Assembly: GCF_012910705.2 (NCBI RefSeq) | Contig: NZ_WTVG02000040.1 | Location: forward strand, 124,001-188,000 | From: Aromatoleum anaerobium | Lineage (GTDB): Bacteria; Pseudomonadota; Gammaproteobacteria; Burkholderiales; Rhodocyclaceae | Reading direction: 5' to 3' | Length of the DNA stretch: 64,000 bases | Shown: piece after piece, positions 10,638-19,184 of the stretch | Layout of the letters: the number at the start of each line of letters is the position of its first letter | How positions within the stretch are numbered: the stretch's first letter is position 1 | Made by a program: the position numbers and the translations under genes | The notes under the pieces: generated by a model | Databases searched by the model: none | What the model was told of the DNA's origin: nothing | What the model saw: the letters and a program-made list of their open reading frames with translations, nothing else

Positions 10638-11783
10638 TTGCCGACATACCGCTTTCGCCGCTTCGATGATGTGAATGGCATTGATGCCGCCGCCTGGGAC
10701 GCACTCACCGACGGACAGGCCTGCCTGTCGCACGCTTTCCTCGCCGCGCTCGAGGCGACCGGCTGCGTCGGGGCGGGCAGCGGCTGGCTCCCGCGCCATG
10801 CGACGCTGTGGGAAGGGCCGCAGTTGGTCGCGGCGATGCCCTTGTACGAGAAGCACCACTCGTACGGCGAATACGTCTTCGACTGGGCGTGGGCCGAAGC
10901 CTATGCGCGCCACGGCCTCGCCTACTACCCCAAGTGGCTCGCGGCGGTGCCGTTCACGCCGGTGCCCGGCATGCGCCTGCTCGGACGCGACATCACAAGC
11001 CGGAAAGCGCTGCTGCAGGCAACGCTGGCGTTGGCCGAGAAAAGCGGCCTGTCGTCGCTGCACGTGCTTTTCCCCACCGAAACCGAGGCCGGATGGATGC
11101 GGGAAGCCGGCCTGCTGATCCGCCAGGGCGTGCAGTTCCACTGGTTCAATGCCGGTTACCGGGATTTCGACGGCTTCCTCGCCAGCCTGAACCACGAAAA
11201 GCGCAAGAAAATCCGCCAGGACAGGCGCCACGCGGCCGCCCACGCGCTGACGTTCCGCTGGCTCGACGGCACGACCGCGAACGCTGCCGACTGGGCTTTC
11301 TTCCATCGCTGCTACGCCGCGACCTACGCGCTGCACCGCTCGACGCCCTATCTCGGCGCCCGGTTCTTCACGCAGCTGGCGTCACGCGCGCCGCACAGCG
11401 TGCGCCTGCTGCTCGCCGAACGCCAGGACGAGCCGGTAGCGAGCGCCTTTTTCCTGTGCGACGGCGAGGCGCTCTACGGCCGCTACTGGGGTGCGACCGA
11501 ACATCTGCCGTTCCTGCATTTCGAGCTGTGCTATTACCGGGCGATCGACTACTGCATCGACCATCGCCTGAGCCGCTTCGAGGGCGGCGCACAGGGCGAG
11601 CACAAGCTCGCGCGCGGGTTGCAGCCGGTCGTCACGCGCTCCGCACACTGGATTCGCGAACCGCGCTGGCGCGACGCGGTGGACCGCTTTCTCGCGCAGG
11701 AAACGGCGGGCATCGACTTCTACCTCGACGAACTCACCGAACGCTCGCCGTTTCGCGCGCTGCAAGGGACAGCGCCGGAATGA
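10638..11783 (+). CDS. GNAT/FemAB-like acyltransferase (COG3146-type)
   Basis: The 381-residue cytoplasmic protein belongs to the family annotated as peptidoglycan-biosynthesis or FemAB-related GNAT proteins (formerly DUF482). Recognisable blocks are PLYEKHHSYGEYVFDWAWA, the NHEKRKKIRQDRR region near 185-200, and EGGAQGEHKLARGL near the end. The exact substrate of the family is not established. The frame opens with TTG at 10638; no ATG is suitable, and the ribosome binding site is weak. A strong hairpin terminator lies directly after the stop codon. Confidence 0.8.
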   Translation: MPTYRFRRFDDVNGIDAAAWDALTDGQACLSHAFLAALEATGCVGAGSGWLPRHATLWEGPQLVAAMPLYEKHHSYGEYVFDWAWAEAYARHGLAYYPKWLAAVPFTPVPGMRLLGRDITSRKALLQATLALAEKSGLSSLHVLFPTETEAGWMREAGLLIRQGVQFHWFNAGYRDFDGFLASLNHEKRKKIRQDRRHAAAHALTFRWLDGTTANAADWAFFHRCYAATYALHRSTPYLGARFFTQLASRAPHSVRLLLAERQDEPVASAFFLCDGEALYGRYWGATEHLPFLHFELCYYRAIDYCIDHRLSRFEGGAQGEHKLARGLQPVVTRSAHWIREPRWRDAVDRFLAQETAGIDFYLDELTERSPFRALQGTAPE

Positions 11784-11785
11784 GA

Positions 11786-11811
11786 ACGGCCCGCGCTCGG
11801 CGGGCCGTTTT
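11786..11811 (+). terminator. rho-independent terminator
   Basis: ACGGCCCGC (11786-11794) pairs with GCGGGCCGT (11800-11808), giving a 9-bp GC stem with a 5-base loop and ending in TTTT. It sits three bases after the acyltransferase stop codon and could also act on the convergent ppa transcript. Confidence 0.75.
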
Positions 11812-11835
11812 CGGACAAGACTGCTTGCAGTTTAC

Positions 11836-12363
11836 TTATTTCGCGGCGTTCTTCAGGCCGTCGAGGATTTCCTGCTTCGCGTCTTCCACGGTGCCCCAGC
11901 CGAGCACCTTGACCCACTTGCCCGGCTCGAGATCCTTGTAATGCTCGAAGAAATGCACCGTCTGCTTCATCAGCAGCTCGGGCAGGTCGTCAGTGGTCTG
12001 GACCTTGTCGTACAGCGGCGTGAGCTTCGACACCGGCACTGCGACGACTTTCGCGTCCTGGCCGGACTCGTCTTCCATCTTCAGCACGCCGACCGGACGG
12101 CAGCGGATCACGACCCCCGGCATCAGGGGGAACGGGGTCACCACCAGCACATCGACCGGATCGCCGTCGCCCGCGACGGTATGCGGCACGTAGCCGTAGT
12201 TGATCGGGTAGCGCATCGACGTGCCCATGAAGCGATCGACGAACACCGCGCCGCTGTCCTTATCCACTTCGAACTTGATCGGCTCGCCCTGCGCCGAAAT
12301 CTCGATGATGACGTTGATGTCGTTCGGCACGTCCTTGCCGGCCTTCACGAGGTCGAAACCCAT
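11836..12363 (-). CDS. ppa: inorganic pyrophosphatase (family I)
   Basis: Hydrolyses pyrophosphate and so drives biosynthetic reactions. The 175-residue length is right for bacterial family I enzymes. Key blocks are [12 protein letters not shown], the [11 protein letters not shown] metal-binding signature with three Asp, and [22 protein letters not shown] residues near the end. The ATG at 12363-12361 follows a good ribosome binding site (GGGAGAGG). A longer in-frame extension upstream is rejected because it lacks family similarity. Confidence 0.95.
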   Translation of the reverse strand: MGFDLVKAGKDVPNDINVIIEISAQGEPIKFEVDKDSGAVFVDRFMGTSMRYPINYGYVPHTVAGDGDPVDVLVVTPFPLMPGVVIRCRPVGVLKMEDESGQDAKVVAVPVSKLTPLYDKVQTTDDLPELLMKQTVHFFEHYKDLEPGKWVKVLGWGTVEDAKQEILDGLKNAAK

Positions 12364-12682
12364 AATTCCCTCTCCCATGGAAAATGTGGCGCGGATTATA
12401 AGGGGAAACGCGTCCCCCGTCGCTGCTCGCAACGCTCGCCGAAGCACGCTCCCGGCTTCGCGCCCGTCGCTCGGGGCGCGGTGTTGTGACCGGGCCGGAC
12501 CGGCGTCCGCCGCGACATTGTCATGTGACGAACAACACGGCCGAGGCTGCCGTGAAATGATAGCATTACGCCCAGCTGGCATCTCCGGCACCCTTGCAAC
12601 CGGCATTCAGGACCGATGAACAGTGCGCAGCGCACGGCGGGTGCCACAGCCATGATCCAGGAAGAATTTCCAGCGGCACACC
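12364..12682. other. intergenic region between ppa and the HD-GYP gene
   Basis: These 319 bases separate two divergent genes. They must hold both promoters, but no convincing -35/-10 pair was found. There is no sign of an RNA gene or conserved reading frame. Confidence 0.5.
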
Positions 12683-13960
12683 ATGCTATTCAACTCGGTC
12701 AATCAGCACTGCCTGCACAACATCGTCCAACTCGCCCAAACCCACACTGTCGAGGCCGCCGAGGACATCTTCGACGAACGCGGCATCAAGCTGTGGGCCA
12801 AGGGCAGGGCGGTGTCGGCCGACCTGCAGGAAAAGCTGCTGCGCCGCAAGCTGGCCAAGCCGCTCGAAGCGACGCTTGCCGTCGAAGGAGCGGTCGCCTT
12901 TTCGAATGTCGTCGAAGCCTGTCGCGCGCAGGCCGAGGAGAATCCGCTGTTCGCACGCCTCGCCAGTCGCGACGCGCTGGCGCTTCTCGGCGAACTCAGG
13001 ACGATACCGCTGCCGCTGCCGCTGCGCCTGCTGCTGACAACCGCCCACGCCAGCGGCAACCGCAGCTTCAGGCACGCCCTGGCGACGATACTGGTGTGCG
13101 CCTGCATCGCGACCCGGCTCAACGCCAGCGAGCATGATGCGCAGACGCTGCTGACTGCTGCGTTGCTGCATGACCTCGGCGAGTTGTACATCCATCCCGA
13201 CTACCTGAGCGGGAGCCACCAATTGCGGCCCCACGAGTGGAAGCACGTCGCCAGCCACCCCCGAATCGGACAGTTGCTGATCCAGGAGCTGACCACGCTC
13301 CCGGCAGCGATCGGGCTGTGCGTCGCTCACCACCACGAACGGCTCGACGGCAGCGGCTATCCGAACCAGCTCGAGCGCAGCAAGCTTCACCGCCTCGGCA
13401 GCTGGCTCGCAGTCGCCGAAACGGCCGGCGCGATCCTCTCCAGCGGCCACCCTGGCGCACCGTTGCGCGCTGCGCTCGCGCTACGCCTCGTGCCGGAAGA
13501 GTTCGACCGCGATGCCGTCGCCGCCGTCACCCAGGCGCTGCGCAAGGACGGTGACAGCTTCGGCGAGGACGACTGCCAAGTTTGGCCCGACACTCACGCG
13601 ACCCAAGCCCGGCTCGATGGCGCGATCGCCCACGCGGAAGACCTGCACGCGTCCCTCGACCCCCCGTTCGCGCGCCAGATCGTCGCAATGGCCCTGCAGC
13701 AACTGCACAATCTCGAAAAGTCGCTGCGCGCCACCGGCGCGGCCGAAGCCACTTCGCTCGGCGAAGAACTCGACCAGCAGCTGGTCGCGGAAAGCGGCCA
13801 GGTCGCCCGGGAAATCGACTGGCGCATGCGCAGCCTCGCACGCAATCTCTATTTGCGGGCCGAGGCCCATGCGGACGGGGCAAACCTTGCGCTGATGGCG
13901 CCGCTTATCGAGGCGCTGGATGACGCTCAGCCGGAGGAAGCTGTCGCCGCGTCTGCCTGA
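12683..13960 (+). CDS. HD-GYP-domain protein (likely c-di-GMP phosphodiesterase)
   Basis: HD-GYP proteins hydrolyse cyclic di-GMP. In this 425-residue protein the domain is at about 125-255. It keeps the HD metal motif (ALLHDLGELYIHPDYL), the HHERLDGSGYP signature and the expected intermediate histidines. The N-terminal 120 residues show no recognised sensor domain; the C-terminal ~150 are helical. No signal peptide is seen, so it is probably cytoplasmic. It precedes an HDOD gene by 84 bases and sits just upstream of the pigment locus, which may link pigment production to c-di-GMP, but that is inference. Confidence 0.85.
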   Translation: MLFNSVNQHCLHNIVQLAQTHTVEAAEDIFDERGIKLWAKGRAVSADLQEKLLRRKLAKPLEATLAVEGAVAFSNVVEACRAQAEENPLFARLASRDALALLGELRTIPLPLPLRLLLTTAHASGNRSFRHALATILVCACIATRLNASEHDAQTLLTAALLHDLGELYIHPDYLSGSHQLRPHEWKHVASHPRIGQLLIQELTTLPAAIGLCVAHHHERLDGSGYPNQLERSKLHRLGSWLAVAETAGAILSSGHPGAPLRAALALRLVPEEFDRDAVAAVTQALRKDGDSFGEDDCQVWPDTHATQARLDGAIAHAEDLHASLDPPFARQIVAMALQQLHNLEKSLRATGAAEATSLGEELDQQLVAESGQVAREIDWRMRSLARNLYLRAEAHADGANLALMAPLIEALDDAQPEEAVAASA

Positions 13961-14044
13961 TCGCCCGGCTGTGTCACGCTTTCGATCACACTTACCGGGC
14001 CTCTCCCGGGCGCGCTAAACTCTTCGCGCAAGCCTCCAGCAGGA

Positions 14045-14911
14045 ATGGACATGGACGAATTTGAAGCTCAGATGCAGGCGTTTCGCAAACGGATCGAAGG
14101 GGAACTCGAAGAGGACGGCATCAGCTTCCCGACCTCGCTCGACGTCTCGCTGCGCATCAAGCTGCTCGCCGACAACCCCGAATCGACGCTCGACGAGATC
14201 ACGACCGTGGTCAAGGCGGAACCAGTGCTGAGCGCGAAGGCGGTGCGGATGGCCAACGCCGTCGCGCTCAACCCTTACGGCAAGCAGGCGACGAACGTCT
14301 CCGAGGCGGTCGGGCGCATCGGCCTGTCCGCGCTGCGCTGCCTCGCTTTCGCCGTCGCCGCGGAACAACTCGTGCAGGACCACCGCTCGCGCAACCTTCG
14401 CCTGATCGCTTCCGGGCTGTGGATGCATTCGCTCGACGTCGCGGCGTGGGCCTACGCGATCGCTCGGCACCTGAAGGTGGTCAATCCCGATACGGCGATG
14501 TTCAGCGGCATGATGACCGACATCGGCCAGTTCTTCCTCGTCGCCCGCGCTGCGGATTATCCGGCGCTAGAGAGCGGCATCGACCGCTTCGCGGAGTTCG
14601 CCGCGACGTGGAGCGAGCCGGTCGGCCGCGCGGTGCTGGAGGCCTTCGAACTGCCCGACACGATCCTCGACGCTTTCCCCTACGAAGACCCCTACGGCGG
14701 TTCATGGCCACCGGCCGACCTGGCCGACGTCCTGTTCATCGCGTCGCTGGCCGCCGAGACGCCGAACCCGTTCGATACGCTGCTGGGCATCCGCCGCCGG
14801 CCGGCCTTGCTCGACACCTCGACGTCGGGCATCGAGAAAATCAAACTGGCGGAGCTGCTCGATACCGCCCGGGCGCAGCGCCAGCACATCCTCAACGCCG
14901 TGTGCGGCTGA
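14045..14911 (+). CDS. HDOD-domain signalling protein
   Basis: HDOD domains resemble HD phosphohydrolases but usually lack full catalytic residues and act in signalling and motility control. Of 288 residues, the domain spans about 25-220: SLRIKLLADNPESTLDEITTVVKAEPVLSAKAVRMANA, then WMHSLDVAAW, then MMTDIGQFFL. The canonical HD pair is degenerate. No output domain is fused. The ATG at 14045 follows a purine-rich AGCAGGA. It is transcribed in the same direction as the HD-GYP gene and the pigment operon, and a new promoter-like -10 (TAGAAT at 14933) lies downstream. Confidence 0.8.
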   Translation: MDMDEFEAQMQAFRKRIEGELEEDGISFPTSLDVSLRIKLLADNPESTLDEITTVVKAEPVLSAKAVRMANAVALNPYGKQATNVSEAVGRIGLSALRCLAFAVAAEQLVQDHRSRNLRLIASGLWMHSLDVAAWAYAIARHLKVVNPDTAMFSGMMTDIGQFFLVARAADYPALESGIDRFAEFAATWSEPVGRAVLEAFELPDTILDAFPYEDPYGGSWPPADLADVLFIASLAAETPNPFDTLLGIRRRPALLDTSTSGIEKIKLAELLDTARAQRQHILNAVCG

Positions 14912-14932
14912 GCGGCGAGCGGCAGTTTTCGA

Positions 14933-14938
14933 TAGAAT
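14933..14938 (+). promoter_or_regulatory. possible -10 box for the pigment operon
   Basis: TAGAAT lies 47 bases before the ACP start codon in the 73-base gap after the HDOD gene. No good -35 box is visible at the expected spacing, so the call is tentative. Confidence 0.3.
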
Positions 14939-14984
14939 CCCGCGGTTTGCTTTCCCGATCGCCCACCCAATCATCGCGCCACTC

Positions 14985-15281
14985 ATGAAAGAAATCGCTC
15001 CTGCCTCGCCCGCTCCGGACAACCTCGACGCGCTCCGGCTCGAGGTCGCCGGGATCATCGTCGAAGCGCTCAACCTGGAGCAGGCGCCGGAATCGATCCC
15101 TCCCGACGACTCCCTGTTCGGCGAAGGCCTCGGGCTCGATTCGATCGACATCCTCGAAGTGGCGCTCGTGGTGTCGAAACGCTACGGCTTCCAGCTGCGC
15201 GCCGATGACGACGACAACGTCAAGATCTTCCGTTCACTGCGCAGCCTGACCGAATACATCGCCAGCCACCGCACGCAATGA
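14985..15281 (+). CDS. acyl carrier protein of the aryl-polyene-like cluster
   Basis: Carries the growing acyl chain on a phosphopantetheine arm. The 98-residue protein has GLGLDSIDILEVALV, with Ser53 as the attachment site. It resembles the ACPs of aryl polyene clusters rather than the fatty-acid AcpP, because it has DSID rather than DSLD and sits beside a COG4648 membrane protein. Its stop codon overlaps the next start by four bases (ATGA). Aryl polyene loci often have two ACP genes; only one is seen here. Confidence 0.88.
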   Translation: MKEIAPASPAPDNLDALRLEVAGIIVEALNLEQAPESIPPDDSLFGEGLGLDSIDILEVALVVSKRYGFQLRADDDDNVKIFRSLRSLTEYIASHRTQ

Positions 15282-15970
15282 AGCTCGACTTCGAGCGCGG
15301 CACGCATCGCGTCGCACTGGTCGGCATCGTCGTCGCCTGGGCGGTGGCGGCCCATTACACGACCGCGCTGGTTGAGGCGTCGTCATGGGGAGCCCTGCTC
15401 GGCATCGCGCCGTTCGCAGTCGTCGCCGCGACGTTCGCGTGGCATTCGGCGTTCCGCACCACCCTGCTCGCGCTGCTGGCCTTCGCCGCACTCGGGCTCG
15501 CGCTGCTGTGGCCAACCCTCGCACGCAACGTCGGCTGGATGTATTTCATCCAGCACGTCGGCACCAACGCCCTGCTCGGCATCGCGTTCGGCCGCACCCT
15601 GGTCGGGGGCCGCGAGCCGATGTGCACCCGCGTCGCGGCGCTCATCCACGGCGCACCCGGTCCCGCGCTCGCCCGCTACACGCGCCGCGTGACGATTGCC
15701 TGGACGCTGTTCTTCGGCCTGGTGACGGCGACGTCGGTGGTCCTGTTCGCGTTCGGACCGCTCGACCTGTGGTCCGCTTTCGCGAACCTGCTGACCTTTC
15801 CGCTCGTCGCGCTGATGTTCGCCGTCGAGTACGCAGTGCGCCTGCGGGTCCTGCCGCCCGAAGACCGCAGCAGCATCCTCGACGCGGTGCGCGCCTACTG
15901 GCAGCCGCCGGCAAGCGCTGCGCTCGCGGGATCGAGCGGAAAACCGCCGGCGCGCCCGGGCCACCAATGA
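15278..15970 (+). CDS. integral membrane protein (COG4648-type) of the pigment cluster
   Basis: The 230-residue protein has about five to six hydrophobic segments (around 10-25, 30-48, 53-75, 85-105, 135-155 and 165-185) and a basic C-terminus. It matches in size and position the small membrane protein that follows the ACP in aryl polyene clusters (ApeG-like). Its biochemical role is not established. The overlap with both neighbours (ATGA on each side) shows it belongs to the operon. Confidence 0.75.
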   Translation: MKLDFERGTHRVALVGIVVAWAVAAHYTTALVEASSWGALLGIAPFAVVAATFAWHSAFRTTLLALLAFAALGLALLWPTLARNVGWMYFIQHVGTNALLGIAFGRTLVGGREPMCTRVAALIHGAPGPALARYTRRVTIAWTLFFGLVTATSVVLFAFGPLDLWSAFANLLTFPLVALMFAVEYAVRLRVLPPEDRSSILDAVRAYWQPPASAALAGSSGKPPARPGHQ

Positions 15971-17313
15971 CCCGCGGCGTTCCGACCCTGCCGCTGCTGG
16001 GCCACGCGTGCCTTGACGCCGATCTTGCGTGGCGCGACGGCGAGCGCATCAGCGTCGCGCGCTTTCTCGGCGACGTGCACCGGCTGGCCGCGCTGCTGCC
16101 GGTGGGCGGGCATGTGCTCAACATCTGCGCCGACCGCTACCGCTTCACGGTCGGGCTCGCCGCGAGCCTGCTCACCGGCAAGATCAGCCTGCTGCCGTCG
16201 ACGCACACACCGGAGACCGTGCGCCAGCTCGCGGCCTTCGCGCCTGATGCGTTCTGCCTCGCCGACGGCGTGTGCGACATCGACCTGCCGCAGTTCCATT
16301 ACCCCGAACTCGCCGGCGCGGACCATGCCGGCCCGATTCCCGCCGTCGCCGCCGATCAGCTCGTCGCCTGCGTGTTCACGTCCGGCTCGACCGGCACCCC
16401 GGTGCCGCACCGCAAGACCTGGGGCGCCTTGGTGCGCAACGCCGCGGCCGAAGCGGAGCGTCTCGGACTGTCGCCCGCCGCGCCGCACGCGATCGTCGGC
16501 ACGGTGCCGCCGCAGCACATGTACGGCTTCGAGTCGACGGTGCTGCTCGCGCTGCAGGGCGGCGGCGCGTTCTGGGCCGGACGTCCGTTCTACCCGGCCG
16601 ACATCGCCGCCGCAGTCGATGCCGTGCCCCGTCCGCGCGTGCTCGTCTCGACGCCGTTTCACCTGCGCACGCTGCTCGCCGCCGGGGTACCGCTGCCCGT
16701 CACCGATCTCGTCGTGTCGGCGACCGCGCCGCTGTCGGGCAAGCTCGCCGCCGAAACCGAAGCGCGGCTGCGCGGCCCGCTGCTGGAAATCTACGGCTGC
16801 ACCGAAACCGGCCAGACCGCGACGCGGCGCACCGCGCTGACGGCCGAATGGCAGCTTTTTCGCGACGTGCACCTCTGCATCGAGGACGGCCAGGCGTGGG
16901 CGTACGGCGGGCATGTCGAGCAGCGCACCGCGCTCGGCGACATCCTCGAACCGACCGCCGACGACCGCTTCCTGCTGCACGGGCGGTCGGCGGACCTCGT
17001 CAACATTGCCGGCAAACGCAGTTCGCTGGGCTACCTGAACCACCAGCTGAACGCGATTCCGGGCGTGCTCGACGGCAGCTTCGTGATGCCGGACGACGAG
17101 CAGATCGACGGCGCGACCCGGCTTGCGGCAGTCGTCGTCGCGCCGGGCCTCGACCGTGCGGCGCTGCTGCACGCCTTGCGCGAGCGCATCGACCCGCTGT
17201 TCCTGCCGCGTCCGCTGCTGTTCGCCGACCGGCTCCCGCGCAACGCGACCGGCAAGCTGCCGCGCGCGGCGCTCGACGAGTTGTGCCGCCGCTTGCGCAG
17301 CGACCCGGCATGA
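15967..17313 (+). CDS. AMP-binding acyl/aryl-CoA or acyl-ACP ligase
   Basis: Activates a carboxylic acid as an adenylate and transfers it to a thiol. In aryl polyene loci this ligase (ApeH-like) loads the aromatic starter. The 448-residue protein has the P-loop FTSGSTGTP at 137-145, YGCTETGQT near 277 and an RSADLVNIAGKRSSL region with the C-terminal lysine motif NATGKLPR. Its length fits the short ligases of these clusters. The ATG at 15967 overlaps the previous stop by four bases. The substrate cannot be read from the sequence; a hydroxybenzoate- or coumarate-like acid is the inference. Confidence 0.85.
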   Translation: MTRGVPTLPLLGHACLDADLAWRDGERISVARFLGDVHRLAALLPVGGHVLNICADRYRFTVGLAASLLTGKISLLPSTHTPETVRQLAAFAPDAFCLADGVCDIDLPQFHYPELAGADHAGPIPAVAADQLVACVFTSGSTGTPVPHRKTWGALVRNAAAEAERLGLSPAAPHAIVGTVPPQHMYGFESTVLLALQGGGAFWAGRPFYPADIAAAVDAVPRPRVLVSTPFHLRTLLAAGVPLPVTDLVVSATAPLSGKLAAETEARLRGPLLEIYGCTETGQTATRRTALTAEWQLFRDVHLCIEDGQAWAYGGHVEQRTALGDILEPTADDRFLLHGRSADLVNIAGKRSSLGYLNHQLNAIPGVLDGSFVMPDDEQIDGATRLAAVVVAPGLDRAALLHALRERIDPLFLPRPLLFADRLPRNATGKLPRAALDELCRRLRSDPA

Positions 17314-17612
17314 CGTTCGAAACCGCGATCGTCGTCGCGCCGGACCATCCGGCGTTCGCCGGACACTTCCCCGGCCAGCCGATCCTGCCCGGCGTCGTGC
17401 TGCTCGGCTGGGCCACCGGCGCGCTCGGCACCGCACTGGGCCGGCCGATGCCGCCGTGCGAGATCGCCGCGGCAAAGTTCCTGCAGCCGGTCCGCCCCGG
17501 CACCGTGCTGCTGATCCGCCATGTACGCCAGCCCGGCGGCGCGTGGCACTTCGAGATCCTCGCCGGCGAAGCGACCGTCGCGTCGGGCACCTTGAAGGTG
17601 GCGGCGCCGTGA
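17310..17612 (+). CDS. short hotdog-fold 3-hydroxyacyl-ACP dehydratase (ApeI-like)
   Basis: Removes water from the 3-hydroxyacyl intermediate during polyene assembly. The 100-residue hotdog protein begins with the FabZ-type signature HPAFAGHFPGQPILPGV, which contains the catalytic histidine. At 100 residues it is shorter than FabZ (~145) but matches the small dehydratase that follows the ligase in aryl polyene clusters. In Xenorhabdus the ApeI and ApeP dehydratases work as a pair, and a second dehydratase is at 25129 here. Both ends overlap neighbours by four bases. Confidence 0.82.
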   Translation: MTFETAIVVAPDHPAFAGHFPGQPILPGVVLLGWATGALGTALGRPMPPCEIAAAKFLQPVRPGTVLLIRHVRQPGGAWHFEILAGEATVASGTLKVAAP

Positions 17613-18580
17613 CTCATACCCGAACCGCAGCCGCGCACCCCGGCGACTCGACGGCTCCGGCGGACGCCGCCGACACCGCCTGGACGCGCCGCCCCGAGCG
17701 CAGCAACCAGGCGACGTTGCGGCTGATGACGTGGATCTCGCTGCGCCTCGGGCGTCCGGCCGGACGGGCCGTGCTGTGGCTCATCGCCGGCTATTTCCTG
17801 CTCTTCGCCCCCGCTGCCCGGCGTGCGTCGCGGGCGTACCTCGCGCGCGTCCTGGGGCGCGCGCCGCGGCCGGCCGAATTGTTCCGGCATTTCCTCAGCT
17901 TCGCGGCCACGGTTCACGACCGCATCTATCTCCTTAACGAACGCTTCGACCTGTTCGACATCCGCGTGCAGGGCGTCGAACTGATCCGTGACATCGTCGC
18001 CTGCGGCGACGGCGTGTTCCTGATCGGCGCCCACATGGGGAGCTTCGAGGTGATCCGCGCGGTCGGGCGCCAGCAACCTGGAATCCGGGTCGCGATGGTG
18101 ATGTACGAAGACAACGCGCAGAAGATCAATCGCACGCTCGCCGCGATCAATCCGGCGGCCGAGCAGGACATCATCCCGCTCGGCCGCCTCGACTCGATGC
18201 TGCAGGTGCGCGAACGGCTCGACGACGGCATGCTCGTCGGCATGCTCGCCGATCGCAGTGTCGGTCCGGACGCGGTCGAACAGGTGGATTTTCTCGGTGA
18301 ACCGGCCAACTTTCCGGCCGGGCCGTGGCGCATCGCGGCGATGCTGAAACGTCCGGTGATCCTGATGGTCGGCCTCTACCGCGGCGGCAACCGCTACGAC
18401 ATCCACTTCGAACGGCTCGCCGATTTCACCGCCGTCACGCGCGAAACCCGCGGCGCGGCGCAGCGCGACGCGATCGTCCGCTACGCCGCGCGGCTCGAAC
18501 ATTACGCGCGGCAAGCGCCGTTCAACTGGTTCAACTTCTTCGATTTCTGGCAACCGGCGCGCAGCCGGGACGCCGACTGA
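17609..18580 (+). CDS. LpxL/HtrB-like acyltransferase
   Basis: The lipid A acyltransferase family moves an acyl chain from ACP to a lipid headgroup at the inner membrane. The 323-residue protein has a hydrophobic segment at about 50-72, the catalytic HMGSFE (HX4E) near 145 and MLADRSVG near 212. In many aryl polyene clusters this domain is fused to a glycosyltransferase (ApeJ-like). Here it is free, and a separate family 2 glycosyltransferase lies at 26321. It starts with GTG at 17609, overlapping the preceding TGA. Confidence 0.82.
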   Translation: MTHTRTAAAHPGDSTAPADAADTAWTRRPERSNQATLRLMTWISLRLGRPAGRAVLWLIAGYFLLFAPAARRASRAYLARVLGRAPRPAELFRHFLSFAATVHDRIYLLNERFDLFDIRVQGVELIRDIVACGDGVFLIGAHMGSFEVIRAVGRQQPGIRVAMVMYEDNAQKINRTLAAINPAAEQDIIPLGRLDSMLQVRERLDDGMLVGMLADRSVGPDAVEQVDFLGEPANFPAGPWRIAAMLKRPVILMVGLYRGGNRYDIHFERLADFTAVTRETRGAAQRDAIVRYAARLEHYARQAPFNWFNFFDFWQPARSRDAD

Positions 18581-18596
18581 CGTCCCGGAGCCGCTG

Positions 18597-19184
18597 GTGC
18601 GACGAGCCGGACTGATCCCGCTGCTGTGTGCTGTCGCGCTCGCGATCACGGCGCCGCTCGCCGCCGCCGAAGCATGGAGCCTCGAACAGCTGATGCACGC
18701 GCTCGGCAAGCAGCGCTCCGGACAGGCGAGCTTCGTCGAACGCAAGTACCTCGCGATCCTCGACGCCCCGGTCGAATCGTCCGGCGAGCTGCACTTTCGC
18801 GCCCCCGACCGGCTGGAAAAGATTACGCTCGCACCGCGCCCCGAATCACTGCTGCTCGAAGGCAACACCCTGACGGTGGTGCGCGGCGAGCGCCGGCACG
18901 TCGTGCAGCTGTCGGACTATCGCGAGATCGCCGCGTTCATCGACAGCATCCGGGCGACCCTCGCGGGCGACCGCATCGCGCTCGAGCGGACCTACGCGCC
19001 GAGTCTCGCGGGCACGCCGCAGGATTGGACACTCACGCTGCTGCCGCGCGACGCGAAAATGGCCGAAGTCGTGCTGCGCATCACGATCAGCGGCAGCCAT
19101 GCGCAATTGCGCGGCATCGAGATCCTGCAGGCCGACGGCGACCGCTCGGTGATGGAGATCGTCGCGGAGCGCGCCGCGCGATGA
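18597..19184 (+). CDS. LolA-like periplasmic carrier of the pigment cluster
   Basis: The 195-residue protein has a signal sequence (hydrophobic core about 5-22, ending LAAAEAW) and a diverged LolA fold: LEQLMHALGKQRSGQASFVERKY is the first strand-helix block, and RAPDRLEKITL matches the LRPGKFRW block of LolA. In aryl polyene loci such a protein (ApeL-like) pairs with an MMPL exporter to carry the pigment lipid across the periplasm. The start is GTG at 18597, 16 bases after the previous gene. It is not the housekeeping LolA, which is at 2306. Confidence 0.8.
   Translation: MRRAGLIPLLCAVALAITAPLAAAEAWSLEQLMHALGKQRSGQASFVERKYLAILDAPVESSGELHFRAPDRLEKITLAPRPESLLLEGNTLTVVRGERRHVVQLSDYREIAAFIDSIRATLAGDRIALERTYAPSLAGTPQDWTLTLLPRDAKMAEVVLRITISGSHAQLRGIEILQADGDRSVMEIVAERAAR

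Noticed and set aside
10392..11336. - strand frame opposite the FemAB-like gene
   Set aside because: Lies within a conserved gene and has antisense-type composition.
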